Positions 28,991 through 40,325 of a stretch of DNA of 64,000 bases are shown piece by piece. Positions within the stretch are counted from its first letter, which is position 1, and each line of letters opens with the position of its first letter. The notes beneath the pieces were generated by a model that was not told the DNA's origin, did no database searches, and saw only the letters and a program-made list of their open reading frames with translations. The stretch comes from Medicago truncatula (taxonomy: Eukaryota > Streptophyta > Magnoliopsida > Fabales > Fabaceae): positions 8,876,001-8,940,000 of the forward strand of contig NC_053043.1 in assembly GCF_003473485.1 (NCBI RefSeq), read 5' to 3'. Made by a program: the position numbers and the translations under genes.

Positions 28991-29459
28991 GGGTTAAATA
29001 TGTTTTTAGTCCTTATTAATATACCAACTTTTTGTTTTAATCTCTCTAAAGTTTTCCTTCAATTTTTAGTTCCTATAAAATTTTAAATCGCTATTTTCGG
29101 TCCCTATTTTTAAGTTAATTTTAGTATTTTTTTAATGAAATTGTACAGAAATGTGTAGAATATTGTAAAAATCATTCCAAAAAAAAATAGAATTTTTTAA
29201 CAAAACATAAATTTAATATGAATTTTTAACCATAAAAAATATAAACACTCATATTAAATTCATGTTTTGTTAAAAAATTCTAAATTTTTTTGGGAGAGAT
29301 TCTTATAATATTATGAATTTTTCTGCAAAATTTTATTCAAAAATAAAAATTCTACATATGAGTTTACTTTAAATGAGGGAATATAAGTGAAGATGGAAAA
29401 TTTTGAAGGGACTAAAAGTTAAAGGAAAATTTTAGAGGGACCAAATACATATTTAAGTC
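28991..29459. mobile_element. Fold-back MULE-type MITE upstream of PFP-beta
   Basis: 469 bp from GGGTTAAATATGTTTTTAG to the near complement CATATTTAAGTC, with mirrored 'agtcc' and 'ttttcctt' blocks. Perfect 9-bp duplication ttattataa (28982-28990, 29460-29468). No coding capacity. Confidence 0.88.
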
Positions 29460-29468
29460 TTATTATAA

Positions 29469-30936
29469 TAAAGATAAAGATAAAAATAACTACAAAGTTG
29501 TTATGAATATTATAAGTGGGATATCCATATATCAAATGGGTTAATAGGCCATACTATTTGATTATTGGGCTTAGTCTATAGGCTACTATATTTCCCTATA
29601 AATAGAGTTCATTTGTAACATTCTGAATATACTAGAGAATAGTAATACTTCTACTTAGGTGGGGTTTAGTATGGGAAAAGAAAGTTTTTTACTATGATGA
29701 GAAAGTTTAATAACAACCATTGATTTAATATTTATTTTACGTGTATGGTCTAGATCTGTTACCTGGTAATGGTTTGATACTTTTTGTTGGCTATTGTGTA
29801 ACAAAAAACCTGACCCCACCAAACTATTAAAAAACAATTATACATTTGTTTTATTTATTGTTTTATTTTAATAGAGACATAGAACCCCAACCAAACCTTG
29901 TTGCATCTTCTTCTTCCAGCAACACAATCAGAATCACAATATCCTTCTTTCAAAATTCAGGGGAAATATAACTGGGGTTTTCCTTAAATCAATCAAAGGT
30001 TGTTTCTTTGCAAGATTTTGGTTATGAGGATTCGTGTGTGGGGGTTTTAAATTTAACCATGTTAGTGTCTCTAAAAAGTTCTTCTCTCAAATCTTTTGTT
30101 CTCTTTGTTGCCAATCCAAAACGTTTTCGAAGCATTGTTCTTAACATAACCATTTTTTACATCAATTACTGCATTATCTTTTTCCAAAAAATTTCTGGTT
30201 CTTTCATTTCTAGTTAAAAATCATAACTCTTTCACTGTTACTGGATGAAGAGAATACGGAAGGGTTGCTATTTTGTATGCCAGGAAACCATTTATATGAA
30301 AATAGTTCCTTCAAGAGTAGAATGAATTTAAAAATTCAATTGAAATGTTTAAAGAAATGTCCATAATCGGAATAAGAAAAAAAATTCAATTGAAAATAAC
30401 TGTAAAATTAACATGGATAAAACTCATCTTATAAAATTTCCAAACACAATGATCTTTAATTTTCTTCAATTGATAATGTTGTAAGATAATGAAAAAGCGG
30501 TTTGGTGTTTTGGCAAAAAGCTGGAATCAGAGATAAACAATGGAGGTTAGAGGTGTACTTTGTGCTGTGAAAAAAGGGGAGGTACAGTAGTAATATTACA
30601 AATAACATTAAAAAAATTAACTGAGTTTTTTTTTTTTTAGACATAGTCAGTAAAAACAGACAGCTGTCCTGGGAAAAGGGAATTTTCCATGGTAGGAAAG
30701 AACTCTCATTTCCCAGGTTAAACAACACCTTCTACTTATTCTCTCTTCTTCTCCTTCTCTATATTATTGTTTGTATTTACTGTTTTCATAACAAAAGTAT
30801 TTATTTTCAATATATAAAGTTACCTTTGTATTTATTAATGATTTTTTTTTCCTATCATAAATTTTACTTTTTATTAGTCTTTTCTTTATATTCTTTTACG
30901 GTCATGTTAATATTAGTTCTTATGACACATTTAATA
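29469..30936. other. Intergenic; possible copia LTR fragment at 29499-29650
   Basis: At 29499 a TGTTATGAATATTATAAGTG start is followed by 'ccctataaatagag' near 29594 and 'ttgtaacattctgaatatac', wording typical of the 5' part of a plant copia LTR (inference; no partner LTR). The rest is AT-rich with no supported gene; the ORFs at 30008, 30456 and 30826 are short and low in complexity. Confidence 0.35.
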
Positions 30937-30945
30937 TTAGTTCTA

Positions 30946-31623
30946 GGCTTAAATATGATTTTCGTCCCTGTAATTTGGACCCGTTTTAATTTTCGTCCCT
31001 GTAAAAAAAAAAAGTTTGAAAAACATCCATGTAAATTATTTTTTGTTTAAAAAGGTCTCTGGCCCCACATTTTTGATGATATGGCATGGGTTTTGCCACA
31101 TGGCAGTTGCTGACTGTGCAATTTCTGCCACGTGGCAGTCCACATAATTAAAAAATTAAAATTATTTTTAAAGTTTTAAAAATTATTTTTTTAAATTAAA
31201 AAAATATGAAAATAAATTCAAAAACCATTAAAAAAACTGTTAAAATTAAATTTTCGACCATTAATTTTTTTTAATTTGAAAATTATATTTTTTTCTTCAT
31301 ATTTTAAAAACAAATTAAAAAAATCATTTCATTTTTTTTTTCAGAAATTTCAGATTTTATAATTTAAAAAAAAAAATATTTTTTTTTTGAAAATTATATG
31401 ATAAAAATAATTTTAATTTTTTTAAAATTTTTAAATTTTAAAAACAATTTTTAGAATTTTAAAATTATTTTTAAAAATTTAATATTATGTGGCATGCCAC
31501 GTGGCAAAAACCATGCTACTTCAACATTTTAGTGGGGCCAGGGACCTTTTTCAAACAAATTTTTTTTTACAGGGATGTTTTTCAAACTTTTTTTTTTACA
31601 GGGACGAAAATCATATTTAAGCC
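30946..31623. mobile_element. Fold-back MULE-type MITE, 678 bp
   Basis: Left end GGCTTAAATATGATTTTCG and right end its complement CATATTTAAGCC. Nearly symmetrical arms contain 'gtccctgtaa', 'ggccccac' and 'gccacgtggca' blocks; the centre is almost pure A/T. Flanks ttagttcta and ttagttctt form a 9-bp duplication with one mismatch. Confidence 0.87.
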
Positions 31624-32519
31624 TTAGTTCTTTATCAATTTTCGGAGATCTCATAGCTTGATTAATTGGTTGGTGAAACATTTATCTTTCACCTAACACC
31701 GAGAAGCACAAGCACTCTTAGGTGCACTTGTCTTTTGTTAAGCAAGTAACCGTGTTGATGAAATGTAAATATTTTGGATTAGATGATCCAAATAATCTGA
31801 AAGCATGTTGATTAACATATTTTATCTTGTTTGATCACTTTCTTTAATGCGGTTTTGAGAGCTGTCTGTCTTTCGGTTCCCAATCCCACGAGTAAAAGAT
31901 GTTGATAATAATAAAGACACTACTTCACACAAAAAAAAAAAAAAGTTATATACATTCAATTTAATTTTAATATGTAACAATGGTGATCGGTCACACTCGG
32001 GTTCCTACTTTCTAAGGTGACTACAGCTTGTAAAATAGTGATGATCAGACGTGGTGGGGCTTGGAGTTAGGTCAAGATGATAGATTTTTCGCTGCTAGCT
32101 TTGTATATATGTGACAAATCAACCAAAAACTGTAAAAAAAAATCGTGATTAGGTGTGCATGAAAACATATCTTTCACTTTCCTTCTCTAATATAAACATT
32201 CATACATAATTCCATAGTCCATACATATACAGACATAGTTCTTATGAGGAATGAAAATGACAAAATAGCATGACTTGGACAACATGCATCAAGTCTTGTT
32301 TGTAAGTTGTAATTTAGATGGAGTTGAGACCAAGTCTTGTTCGATGAAGAGGTAAATAAAGTTTAAGGAAAATGCGGAATGGTGCGAAATATATTCGCAC
32401 AAATCACACGAGGGCATAATTAAAAGTCAGTATTTTACAAATCCACAATTTATCCAGTCAAAAATTATACTAGTTAATTCCTCAAAAAAAATAATTATAC
32501 TAGTTAATATTATTATAAC

Positions 32520-32780
32520 TACTAGCGAATAGACGGGCTCCCACGTGCCCGTCTTTCCGCTCTTTTTATTGCGCTAACATTTGAAAATTATTAATGATGT
32601 TTTTTTATGAATTTTTTATTTAGATTAAAACTAAAACTATAAATTTTTGTGTATTTCAATTTATAACAAGTCAAATTAATCATGATTATTTTTTTCAATA
32701 ACACCAACAATATAACAAAAAAATATAATATAAAATATTATTATTATTTTGAAATTAAAATTAAAATTAAATAATTTAAA
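32520..32780. repeat. Dispersed repeat with GACGGGC...GCCCGTC hairpin
   Basis: Begins near 'gcgaatagacgggctcccac' with a short GC-rich hairpin, then 'attgcgctaac' and a long AT-rich tail with 'aacaccaacaatataacaaa'. Related stretches occur at about 34480-34870 and 61955-62350 in this window. It could be a non-autonomous element of its own (a Helitron-like 3' hairpin is one possibility), but ends are not defined. Confidence 0.45.
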
Positions 32781-32938
32781 TCTTAAGAGCCATCATGATT
32801 ATTCTTGAGGGGGTGCAATGATTTTTTTTAAGGATATAACACCGAGTCACAATTGTATTTTAGCTATAATTTTAGTTCTTTTCCCATTCTTGAGACACGA
32901 GCCAGCCCTTGCTCCATCAATAGATTAAGGTTGTGTTT

Positions 32939-33944
32939 GGTAACACAAAAAAGTTAGCTTATAACTTGTTGGATTAGCTTATAAGCTCGTTAGATGAAAA
33001 CGTGACGTGTTTGGTAACAAGCTTTTTTCATGAGCTTATAGCGTTTTTTGAAAAGCTATTTCAAGTAGCTTTTTAGCTTATAGCTGGTAGCTTTTTATAT
33101 TTTCTTCCAACTTTAACCCAATTTAAATTAATTATTTTTTCAATTAAACAACTACCCATGTTCATCTTTATAACCGCCCCATTTTTTCCCTTAAAAAAAA
33201 TGTCACGTTGTTTTTTTTAAGGAGCACTTTATATATATATATGTATTTTTTACTAAAGAAATGCTTTATATTTTGCTATAATTAACCTACCGTACATCAC
33301 ACAAAAAATAACTAGCCTATTTTTTTTTAAAGGAAAAAGTAACTAGTCTATTGTACGTTGTAAAATTTTATATATTCTAACTCACATTTTGTTTCCACCT
33401 AACTCTTATTTCTGGGATTCATAAAGCAGAGATCAAAATTGTCGATGAATTTTTTGTTTAGGATTAAAGGTCGAAGAATTTTTTTATGGAGATTAAGACC
33501 AAAAGTTTGAATATTTAGAGGGACCAAAAACATATTTAACTATAATTAAAAATATTAAAAAATAAATACATTACAAAAAAAATGTGTGTGTCTATATGTA
33601 TATTAAAAAAAAAAGAGTCCTTTTATCTTATTTTATACTTATCAGCCACTTCAACAACTAATTTTACCAAACACATTATTTTTAATAAGCAAGTTTTTCA
33701 GCTTCGTGTGGATTCAAGGGTACACGAAGGGGGACACCATTTGCCGCTCAAACCGCAGCAGCAAATGCTATTCGAACAGTAGTAGATCAAGGCATGCAAC
33801 GAGCCGTAGTCATAATAAAAGGTCCTGGTCTAGGAAGAGATGCGGCATTAAGAGCTATTGCTAGAAGTGGTATACTATTAAGATTTATACGGGATGTAAC
33901 CCAAGCTATCAGCTAACTTATAGCTTATTTTTACCAAACAGAGC
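32939..33944. mobile_element. TIR element (GG-TGTTTGGTAA ends) carrying plastid rps11 DNA
   Basis: Left end GGTTGTGTTTGGTAA and right end (complement) GCTCTGTTTGGTAA are inverted; subterminal 'agcttataa' blocks are mirrored on both sides. TTAA occurs on both flanks (32935-32938, 33945-33948). The interior is non-coding except for the plastid-derived insert at about 33706-33901. The ends resemble those of 8325-13482. Confidence 0.7.
33706..33901 (+). pseudogene. rps11: Nuclear copy of a plastid rps11 fragment
   Basis: Frame-open for about 64 codons with the central to C-terminal part of plastid ribosomal protein S11: [20 protein letters not shown], then [15 protein letters not shown], then [14 protein letters not shown], then [14 protein letters not shown]. 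It has neither the start nor the end of the gene, and the reading frame runs straight into transposon sequence, so it is a non-functional plastid DNA transfer. The near-unbroken frame suggests a recent transfer. It lies in the middle of a TIR element, so it was either captured by the element or inserted into it. Confidence 0.9.
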
Positions 33945-33999
33945 TTAAAAATGTTTTTCCTAAATATTATAAGTAACCGGCTTTTAATTGTGCTGCTTC

Positions 34000-35565
34000 G
34001 GTACCGTTTGGCCCGGCTTTTTTTCAGCTTTTCTACGTTTTTAAGGAGAAGCTAGGCCAAACACAATATCAATAAAGTACCTTCGAAAAAGAGTACTTTT
34101 TTTAGAATGCATAAAATTGAATGGGATGAGCTTTAACCAAAAATTGTTGAATGCTACTTCAAAAAACTATTTCTCCCCAATTTATTTCACAAGCACCTCT
34201 CTTCAACTCCCGCCGGCAACCTTTTGTTTTATTTTTTCAATACGCTTTTTTCATCCATTTTATTTTTTTTAACCGGTCCATTTAATTTTTTAATGAGGTT
34301 CCATTTAAGTTTATTATCTATTTTTTTTAAGGAATTTTATTATCTTTTTATCACTTATATATTAACTTCAATATCTTTTGATCATCACAACCACGCAAAT
34401 ATTTGTATTCACGCTGTCAATGAATGACACCGAATATTTTTATTCCCTTTCTTCAACCACGGAAATACACACACATTATTGTTTAGAGTAATACTTTATG
34501 TTCCTCTTTCTGTTTTTTTTTTTGTTATGCTAATGCGTATAATTTTTGTTAGTGTTGTGTAATGCGTATAATTATTTTTATAAAATTTTGATTTTAATTA
34601 AAAGTACAAGTGTAGTTGCCTAAAAAAATTATACTTATATATAATTTACACATTTGTATCGTAAGAAACTATGCATATCTTTTTCTTATTAAAAAAATTA
34701 AACATATCTTTTTCAATGACACCAGCAATGTAACAAATATAATATTATATATATAAATTCTTATCTTTTTGACCAACACTAAAAATATGGTATTCTTATA
34801 ACAAAATTTGTTATAGAGTATAATTGGAAAAGAAAAAACCAATTATTCTCATTATATATACACATATATACATATTATAGATATGATTGAGCGTGACGAA
34901 GAAAACAATATAAATGAAGAAATCAGTTCATATAATCCAGGAAGAGTGCAAGATGGAGGCTACATGAATAAAGTTAGAAATCAAATAGGAGTTGCGTTGA
35001 TGGAGAGTAGAAATATTTGAGTTTGTGATGATTTATGTCTTTAAAAAAAAATGATTATTGTTTTTAATTTTCCAAACTACTTTGATATTATTTATGTTAT
35101 TATTTGAGCCTCCTTAAATTATTTATCCTATTCAAATATTTAACAAGTCGTTTATATGATGATACAAATTTGTATTCATGTTACACAAAATAAACGTCAT
35201 TGAGTAAATATAGTATTGGTAAAAATATATCTTTTATATTTTAAACATTTTTTCCCTTCAAAAAATATTTTAGACATTTTTTTATTTATTATGTTAATTC
35301 ATAATGAATTCAAAGTTTTTTTATTTATAGACAATGCATAAATATATGCAAGGTCCCGGGTTCGAACCCCAGACACCACCAAAAAATAATAAATTCAAAG
35401 TTTTGTACAATATTTTGCCAAACAGCTTTTAACTCAAAAATAACTTTAGAACTAAAAAAAAAATAAAGAAACCAAACAGCTTTAACCTTTTTCTTAAAGA
35501 GCTTTATTTTAACTTTGTTTTAAAGTAGCTTTTAGACCGAAAAAAAAGCCTGGCCAAACGGTACC
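34000..35565. mobile_element. TIR element (GGTACCGTTTGGCC ends)
   Basis: 1,566 bp. The ends GGTACCGTTTGGCC and GGCCAAACGGTACC are perfect 14-bp inverted repeats and the similarity continues (both then run into 'ggcttttttt'). TTC flanks both sides (33997-33999, 35566-35568). It contains a B-box-like 'cgggttcgaacccc' at about 35358, possibly a SINE piece, and a copy of the dispersed repeat at 34480-34870. No transposase. Confidence 0.8.
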
Positions 35566-36060
35566 TTCGTGTGATTTGTGCGAAAACATTTCGCACCATT
35601 TAGCAAAATACTCAAAAGTTTAATTAGTAATTGTTTTAGTCATTATTCAAATTCGAGGTCCTCAAACAAATAGTTTATTAATCACCGAGTCTAATAACTT
35701 GGTTAAGACATCATTAAAGATTTAAAGTCGCAATTTTTCTAAAGTTTTGGTTTGGTTGTGACTAATAAATGTGTTGTAGAATTTATTGAACCATGCACAT
35801 GACCTAATTTATATGTCTCAACAATATGGTGTTAAATTGGGTCCATATAATACTGTAAGTTTCTGGGAGTGAGAATGGTTTATGTCCTACACGAAACCTT
35901 AGCCACTCTTGCTTTGAATATGCTGAACCTGAACCAAAAATGGTTTACCTGCTTTTTTATATGCATAGCTTGTTCCTTCACATGCTACGCTTTTAATCCC
36001 TTTTTGGACTGTTCCACTTACCACGTTATGGAACATCAATGACAATTGCATGCAGTAATG

Positions 36061-36526
36061 TAAACCAAATTTTAAGCCTACAAATACATTGGACCGACCC
36101 TAATTTATAAAAAAATTATGTACCTCTACAAACCTTTCTTTTCTTCTTATTTTCCTTTTTATTTGATCATAACAACTATCAATTGTTCACACATCCTCAA
36201 GACATAATTCAAGTGGTTGAGCTAAACCCCTAAAAGAATTTGAAAATGAGGCCGTAGTTCAAATGATGGTTGCAAAACTAACATTTTATAAATTTAAAAT
36301 GGTGACAATTATTTTGTATATAAATGCTCAAATGCAGAAATATACAACCGATGATACATATATAAAATTGTGAGTCCCAATCCCAAACAAACAACAAGTC
36401 ATTTGCACAATTTGAACCTAATCCAGTGTTGATTATTTATGAATATAACTTATATAAGAACCATTGAACACCTGAATATTATTACATATAATTACCAAGA
36501 AAGTAAACCAAACCAATGTAATTTCT
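36061..36526. other. Intergenic, downstream of fibrillin gene A
   Basis: From about 36200 the sequence matches the DNA downstream of the second fibrillin gene (about 40040-40325), so the tandem duplication includes 3' flanking DNA. No gene seen. Confidence 0.5.
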
Positions 36527-38263
36527 TTAGTTTGTCAAAAGAGAACTTCCTTCCTTAATAAGAACAAACACACTGCCACCATCACCCCTTGCGACGCGTA
36601 GTTCTTCATCAAGGTATGTAGTAAGCAACCATGATTGAGCATAGCTGTTGGAGATTGGGATCTTCAACGGAGGCTGATCGGAAATTGTTTGCACAACCGA
36701 TGAGGCGGTGTTTTGGATAGAAGTAAATATGTCTTTGAAAGATGATAGATCAATCTCTTGCCCTAAAAATTCCACAGTTTCTGGTATCTCTAATGAGTCT
36801 GTGAGTTGTGGAGTGCCTATGACACCTTCCTCAAACTTGATCTGAATAACATAAAAGATGAGACCAACAGCTTGAATCATGATATGATTAAAATCACTTG
36901 TTTATCTTAATTGAATTCTACAAGATTAAGCATTTAGAGTGAATAACTACCAACTTGTTCTTCAAAAAATTTAATATCAGTTGATTAGTGTCCACAAAAT
37001 TTCCGTACCTATTAGAGTCGTTTTGAGTTTGATTCTCCTCATTAGACTAATTTGACTAATATTTGACATTTTCAAAGACAATAAGTGTCCATCTTTTTTC
37101 TCAAGGATCAACTCAAATATTTTATTTAATAAAACATCTAAAACACTAATACCAACAATGATGTATTACTAAACTCGAAAAGAAAAACAGGTGGTAAGCA
37201 CCATTGATTAATACACTTCAGTTAAGCTTAAATTATTTGGTAGAATATGAGTTTGATCCTTGATTGTAATAATTTGTCGGACTTTACTTACCTCAACTGG
37301 AATACTAATTATATATCGATTTCTCTCATAACTAGAGCATCAAGGAAATAAATAAACGAAAAGGTGGTTACTAGAGCGTCAAGGAAATAAATAAACGAAA
37401 AGGAGAACCACGAACAAACCTGCAAACGATTTGGACTACGAACTTCAAATTTGGCATTGGTACTAATGGAGGTGGTAGTCAATGGACCAGCTAACAGAAC
37501 GGAGTTTTGGACACTTAAACTTTCAGAATCAATAGTCTGAGATAATTCTTCAACCTCGAGTAATGGCAGTAGCCCGCTTGACAACAATGGAAATAAACCT
37601 GCATAGGATGTATACCTGCGGAATAAATCCAACTATAAGTTTGTTAGCTGCAGAACACAAGCTAAAGTTAACATTAATAATAAGCAGAATATGAGAATTC
37701 CCTTCCAAACACAAATCATTGTCTAACAATAAAAAATTAATAACTAAAACACACTAGAATCAAATCAAATAGTAAAACAACTTGTTAACAAAAAATGAAA
37801 GTTAGTAAAACGAATTTGCTTACGCAAGAATCCATTTTCCATCGAGCAAACTCAAAGCATCAGTGGAAGCGGGGGTTGGATTCTTAGCCTCGAGCTGACT
37901 AATAAGCTCAAAAATCTCCGCTCTTGTCTCACTCGCCGCTTTCAATCCACGAGCAGTCCCATAAAAGGAACCAACCAAGTCCTTCTTCAGCTTCTCCGTC
38001 TCACTTTCTGGCACTATCACCTCCGCAACTGCCACATCGGCAGAAGGCTCTGAACCCCACTCATCATCATCATCATCATTTGCAGTAGCCCGAACATACA
38101 CCACCCGCCTCAAACCATCGGCCACCAAAATCGATTTTCTGGCATTTTTACTCTGTAAACCGAATGTGATGGTCGATGGAGTAATTGAAGGTGTGGAGTT
38201 GAGAGAGGTTACTGGAAGTGTGTTTATGTGGAGAAGTTGGTTGAGGTTTGAGAGAGAGGCCAT
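36527..38263 (-). CDS. Plastid lipid-associated protein / fibrillin, plastoglobulin-1-like (copy A)
   Basis: Chloroplast plastoglobule structural protein of the PAP/fibrillin family (FBN1/plastoglobulin-1 type). Three exons: 38263-37824, 37615-37420, 36841-36527; GT-AG borders and phases give 316 codons. The N-terminus is Ser/Thr-rich and basic with few acids (about residues 1-60), a plastid transit peptide. An acidic linker with [14 protein letters not shown] follows. The PAP_fibrillin domain starts near [18 protein letters not shown] and includes [59 protein letters not shown] and [20 protein letters not shown]. It ends with [19 protein letters not shown]. Tandem copy of the gene at 40326-42368. 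Both copies are intact. Confidence 0.93.
37331..37408. repeat. Tandem duplication, two 39-bp units, in fibrillin A intron 2
   Basis: Units 37331-37369 and 37370-37408 differ by few bases ('actagagcatcaagg' / 'actagagcgtcaagg'). Absent from the paralogue's intron as far as I can see, so it arose after the gene duplication. Confidence 0.8.
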
Positions 38264-38405
38264 TTTCTTTCTTGAATTAAGAGAGAATAAAGATTGAAGA
38301 GAGAGGAAAAGAGAGGTTTATTGAGAATGATGGATGGAGTGAAACATGGATGCTGTGGATTTATTGAGATCGATTTGATTGTGTCCTAAGAAACAAAACG
38401 GTAGA

Positions 38406-38650
38406 TAGCAAAGGATGTATACCTGCCGAACCATAAATCCAACCACGAATTTGGTAGCTGTGGAACATAGTTTTGTTAACTAGCATGCATTGTCAGAAGC
38501 TATATTCTTATGGCATTATTGTATACTTGCTGTTCCTATCACATGTGATGCAATTAAAGTTAACATCTATAATAAGCAGAACATCATAAGTTGGCATCGA
38601 AACACAAATCATTGTCAACAATAAATAGTTAATAATTAAATGAAAAAACC
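38406..38650 (-). pseudogene. Relic of a third fibrillin copy (exon 2 edge plus intron 1)
   Basis: 'gcaaaggatgtatacctg' here equals the first bases of fibrillin exon 2 plus its splice acceptor, and the following ~200 bp ('ccaaccacgaatttggtagc' to 'aataaatagttaata') matches fibrillin intron 1. It starts exactly where the shared upstream region of the two genes ('aagaaacaaaacggt') stops. It is therefore a truncated piece left by duplication or unequal exchange and cannot code. Confidence 0.7.
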
Positions 38651-40325
38651 CATATTTATTTCAAAATGGGAGGCATCTAACACGTGAACAATTTCTATGG
38701 ACTAAAGTACTAAACATGGGAAGTGGGAACTATTTACCAAAATAACCTACTTGTAAGATTTATATAACAAGAGAAATGCTAAGGTCACATTGTTTAGGCC
38801 ACTGCCGTATAGATATGTCACACGATTTACAAGCTTTTATGTGTTTATCGTTTCCAAGCTCCGATGGCTAACCAATTTCAAAGTGATCTTAACCGTTTTT
38901 GAGATATGTTAGAACTTAGAGTTCTGTACATGTACCGACGACAGTTAGTCGGTTGTAACTGTTTGTCATAAGAGCTAACTTGTAGCTCAAGCAACAATGT
39001 ATTTAAATAGTATAGCTCACTTGATCACATCTTTCTTATTCAGTTGTAATTTGAGACTTCCAAAAGTAAAAAATTGTCCTGGAACATGTTTTCAACTTCC
39101 AAAAAGTTTTTGTTTGAGACTGTTGTAATTTGTTTCTACAGGTTGGATGTTGAATCCTGAAATGTGAAAACAGCTTTGGTGGAGTTTAAAGTTGTAGAAG
39201 AAGAACAGACAAATTCAACCAAATAATGAAAAAAATATAAAATAAATGGTTACCCTATCATGAAACCGGTAACAAGTTAAAAGAAAATAAAAATTGGGAT
39301 GATTCGGCTATTATTATTGGGGCGTGTTAGAGTGCGACTATAGTATATCTCCACGTATCAAAATACCCTAGTTTAATGATTTTTTTTTTTACCAAACTTG
39401 AGTTCTCATTGGAGTACTCCAAATGAGAATAAATTACACATACAAAGCGACCAACCGAGGGCAGCGGTCCCTAACACATCAACTACCAATAAATTATTAA
39501 ACTAAGACGAACAAAACACAGAGAAAAACAAATTTGAATCCAAGGAGCAACTAAGATTAGTCTAAGCATCTTAATATTTTGCCTAAAAAATCATTTAAAC
39601 TAATGTTTTAGAAACCAAATTGGACATCCTAGTACCGATGCATAGCTCAACCACTCTAACTATTCGAAGCAACATAAAACTACTATTAATATTTGTATTT
39701 AAATTACAATTTAGCTCTGTATATATAGAGTTGTAAGTAAAAGTTTTAAGAGTCTTCTCTGTATACAATATATCTCATATGGTTATGTACAGAAAGTACC
39801 ACCAAAAGAAGTTATAAGAGCCACTTGAAATGGCTCAATTTTAACTTTCCCTGTTTGGAAGTATAGAAAAAACCACTGAAAGTCTGAAACAACTTAGGGT
39901 TTACTGGACTTGTTTGCACTACAAAATTTATTGTAGGACCATATGGCAACAGATTAGAACACTAACAGGAAACAAAAATACAATGACCATACAATCAAAA
40001 TATTTGCCCAATCAAAAGAATAATCAAATGCTTACAGGTCCCAAAGACATAGTTCAAATGGTTGAACTGAAGAAACACCTAAAAGAATTTGAAAATAAGC
40101 TCCATAGTTCAAATGATGGTTATAAAACTAAATTTTTTTATATCTAAAATGGTGACAATTATTTTGTATAGAAATGTTCAAATGTAAGAATATACAGCGG
40201 ATGATACTACATATACAAAATTGTTACAGACAACAAGTTATTTGCACAATATGTATCTAATCCAGTGTTGCTTATTTATGAATATACGAACAATTGAACA
40301 CTGGATATTATTACATATAATTTCT
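38651..40325. other. Intergenic between fibrillin genes; possible copia LTR piece
   Basis: At about 38908-39065, 'tgttagaacttagagttctg' followed by 'gtatttaaatag' resembles the left part of a copia-type LTR; no partner is seen. From about 40040 the sequence matches the DNA downstream of fibrillin A. No gene supported. Confidence 0.35.

Larger units (their letters stand above)
32367..35614. mobile_element. 3.2-kb MULE-like element holding two nested TIR elements
   Basis: The left end contains AATGGTGCGAAAT, 'ttcgcacaaatcacacga'; the right end is its complement (about 45 bp with mismatches). A perfect 9-bp duplication aaagtttaa flanks it (32358-32366, 35615-35623), and the other duplication arm has this site once, as 'caaactttatt' near 20665, confirming a real insertion. 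No transposase. Nested inside: 32939-33944 and 34000-35565. Confidence 0.82.
31944..36060. repeat. Right arm of inverted segmental duplication, split by a MULE
   Basis: Reverse-complement copy of 20115-21238, in two pieces: 31944-32366 and 35615-36060, separated by the insertion 32367-35614. About 120 bp present in the left arm is missing near 35920. The two arms flank the phosphofructokinase gene and its upstream region. Confidence 0.75.

Noticed and set aside
33582..33782. 66-codon plus ORF overlapping the plastid insert
   Set aside because: It reads the rps11 piece in a different frame from the plastid protein; the true frame is the one given for 33706-33901.
35350..35375. A tRNA gene at the 'cgggttcgaacccc' motif
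   Set aside because: Only the T-arm/B-box is present, with no acceptor or anticodon stem.
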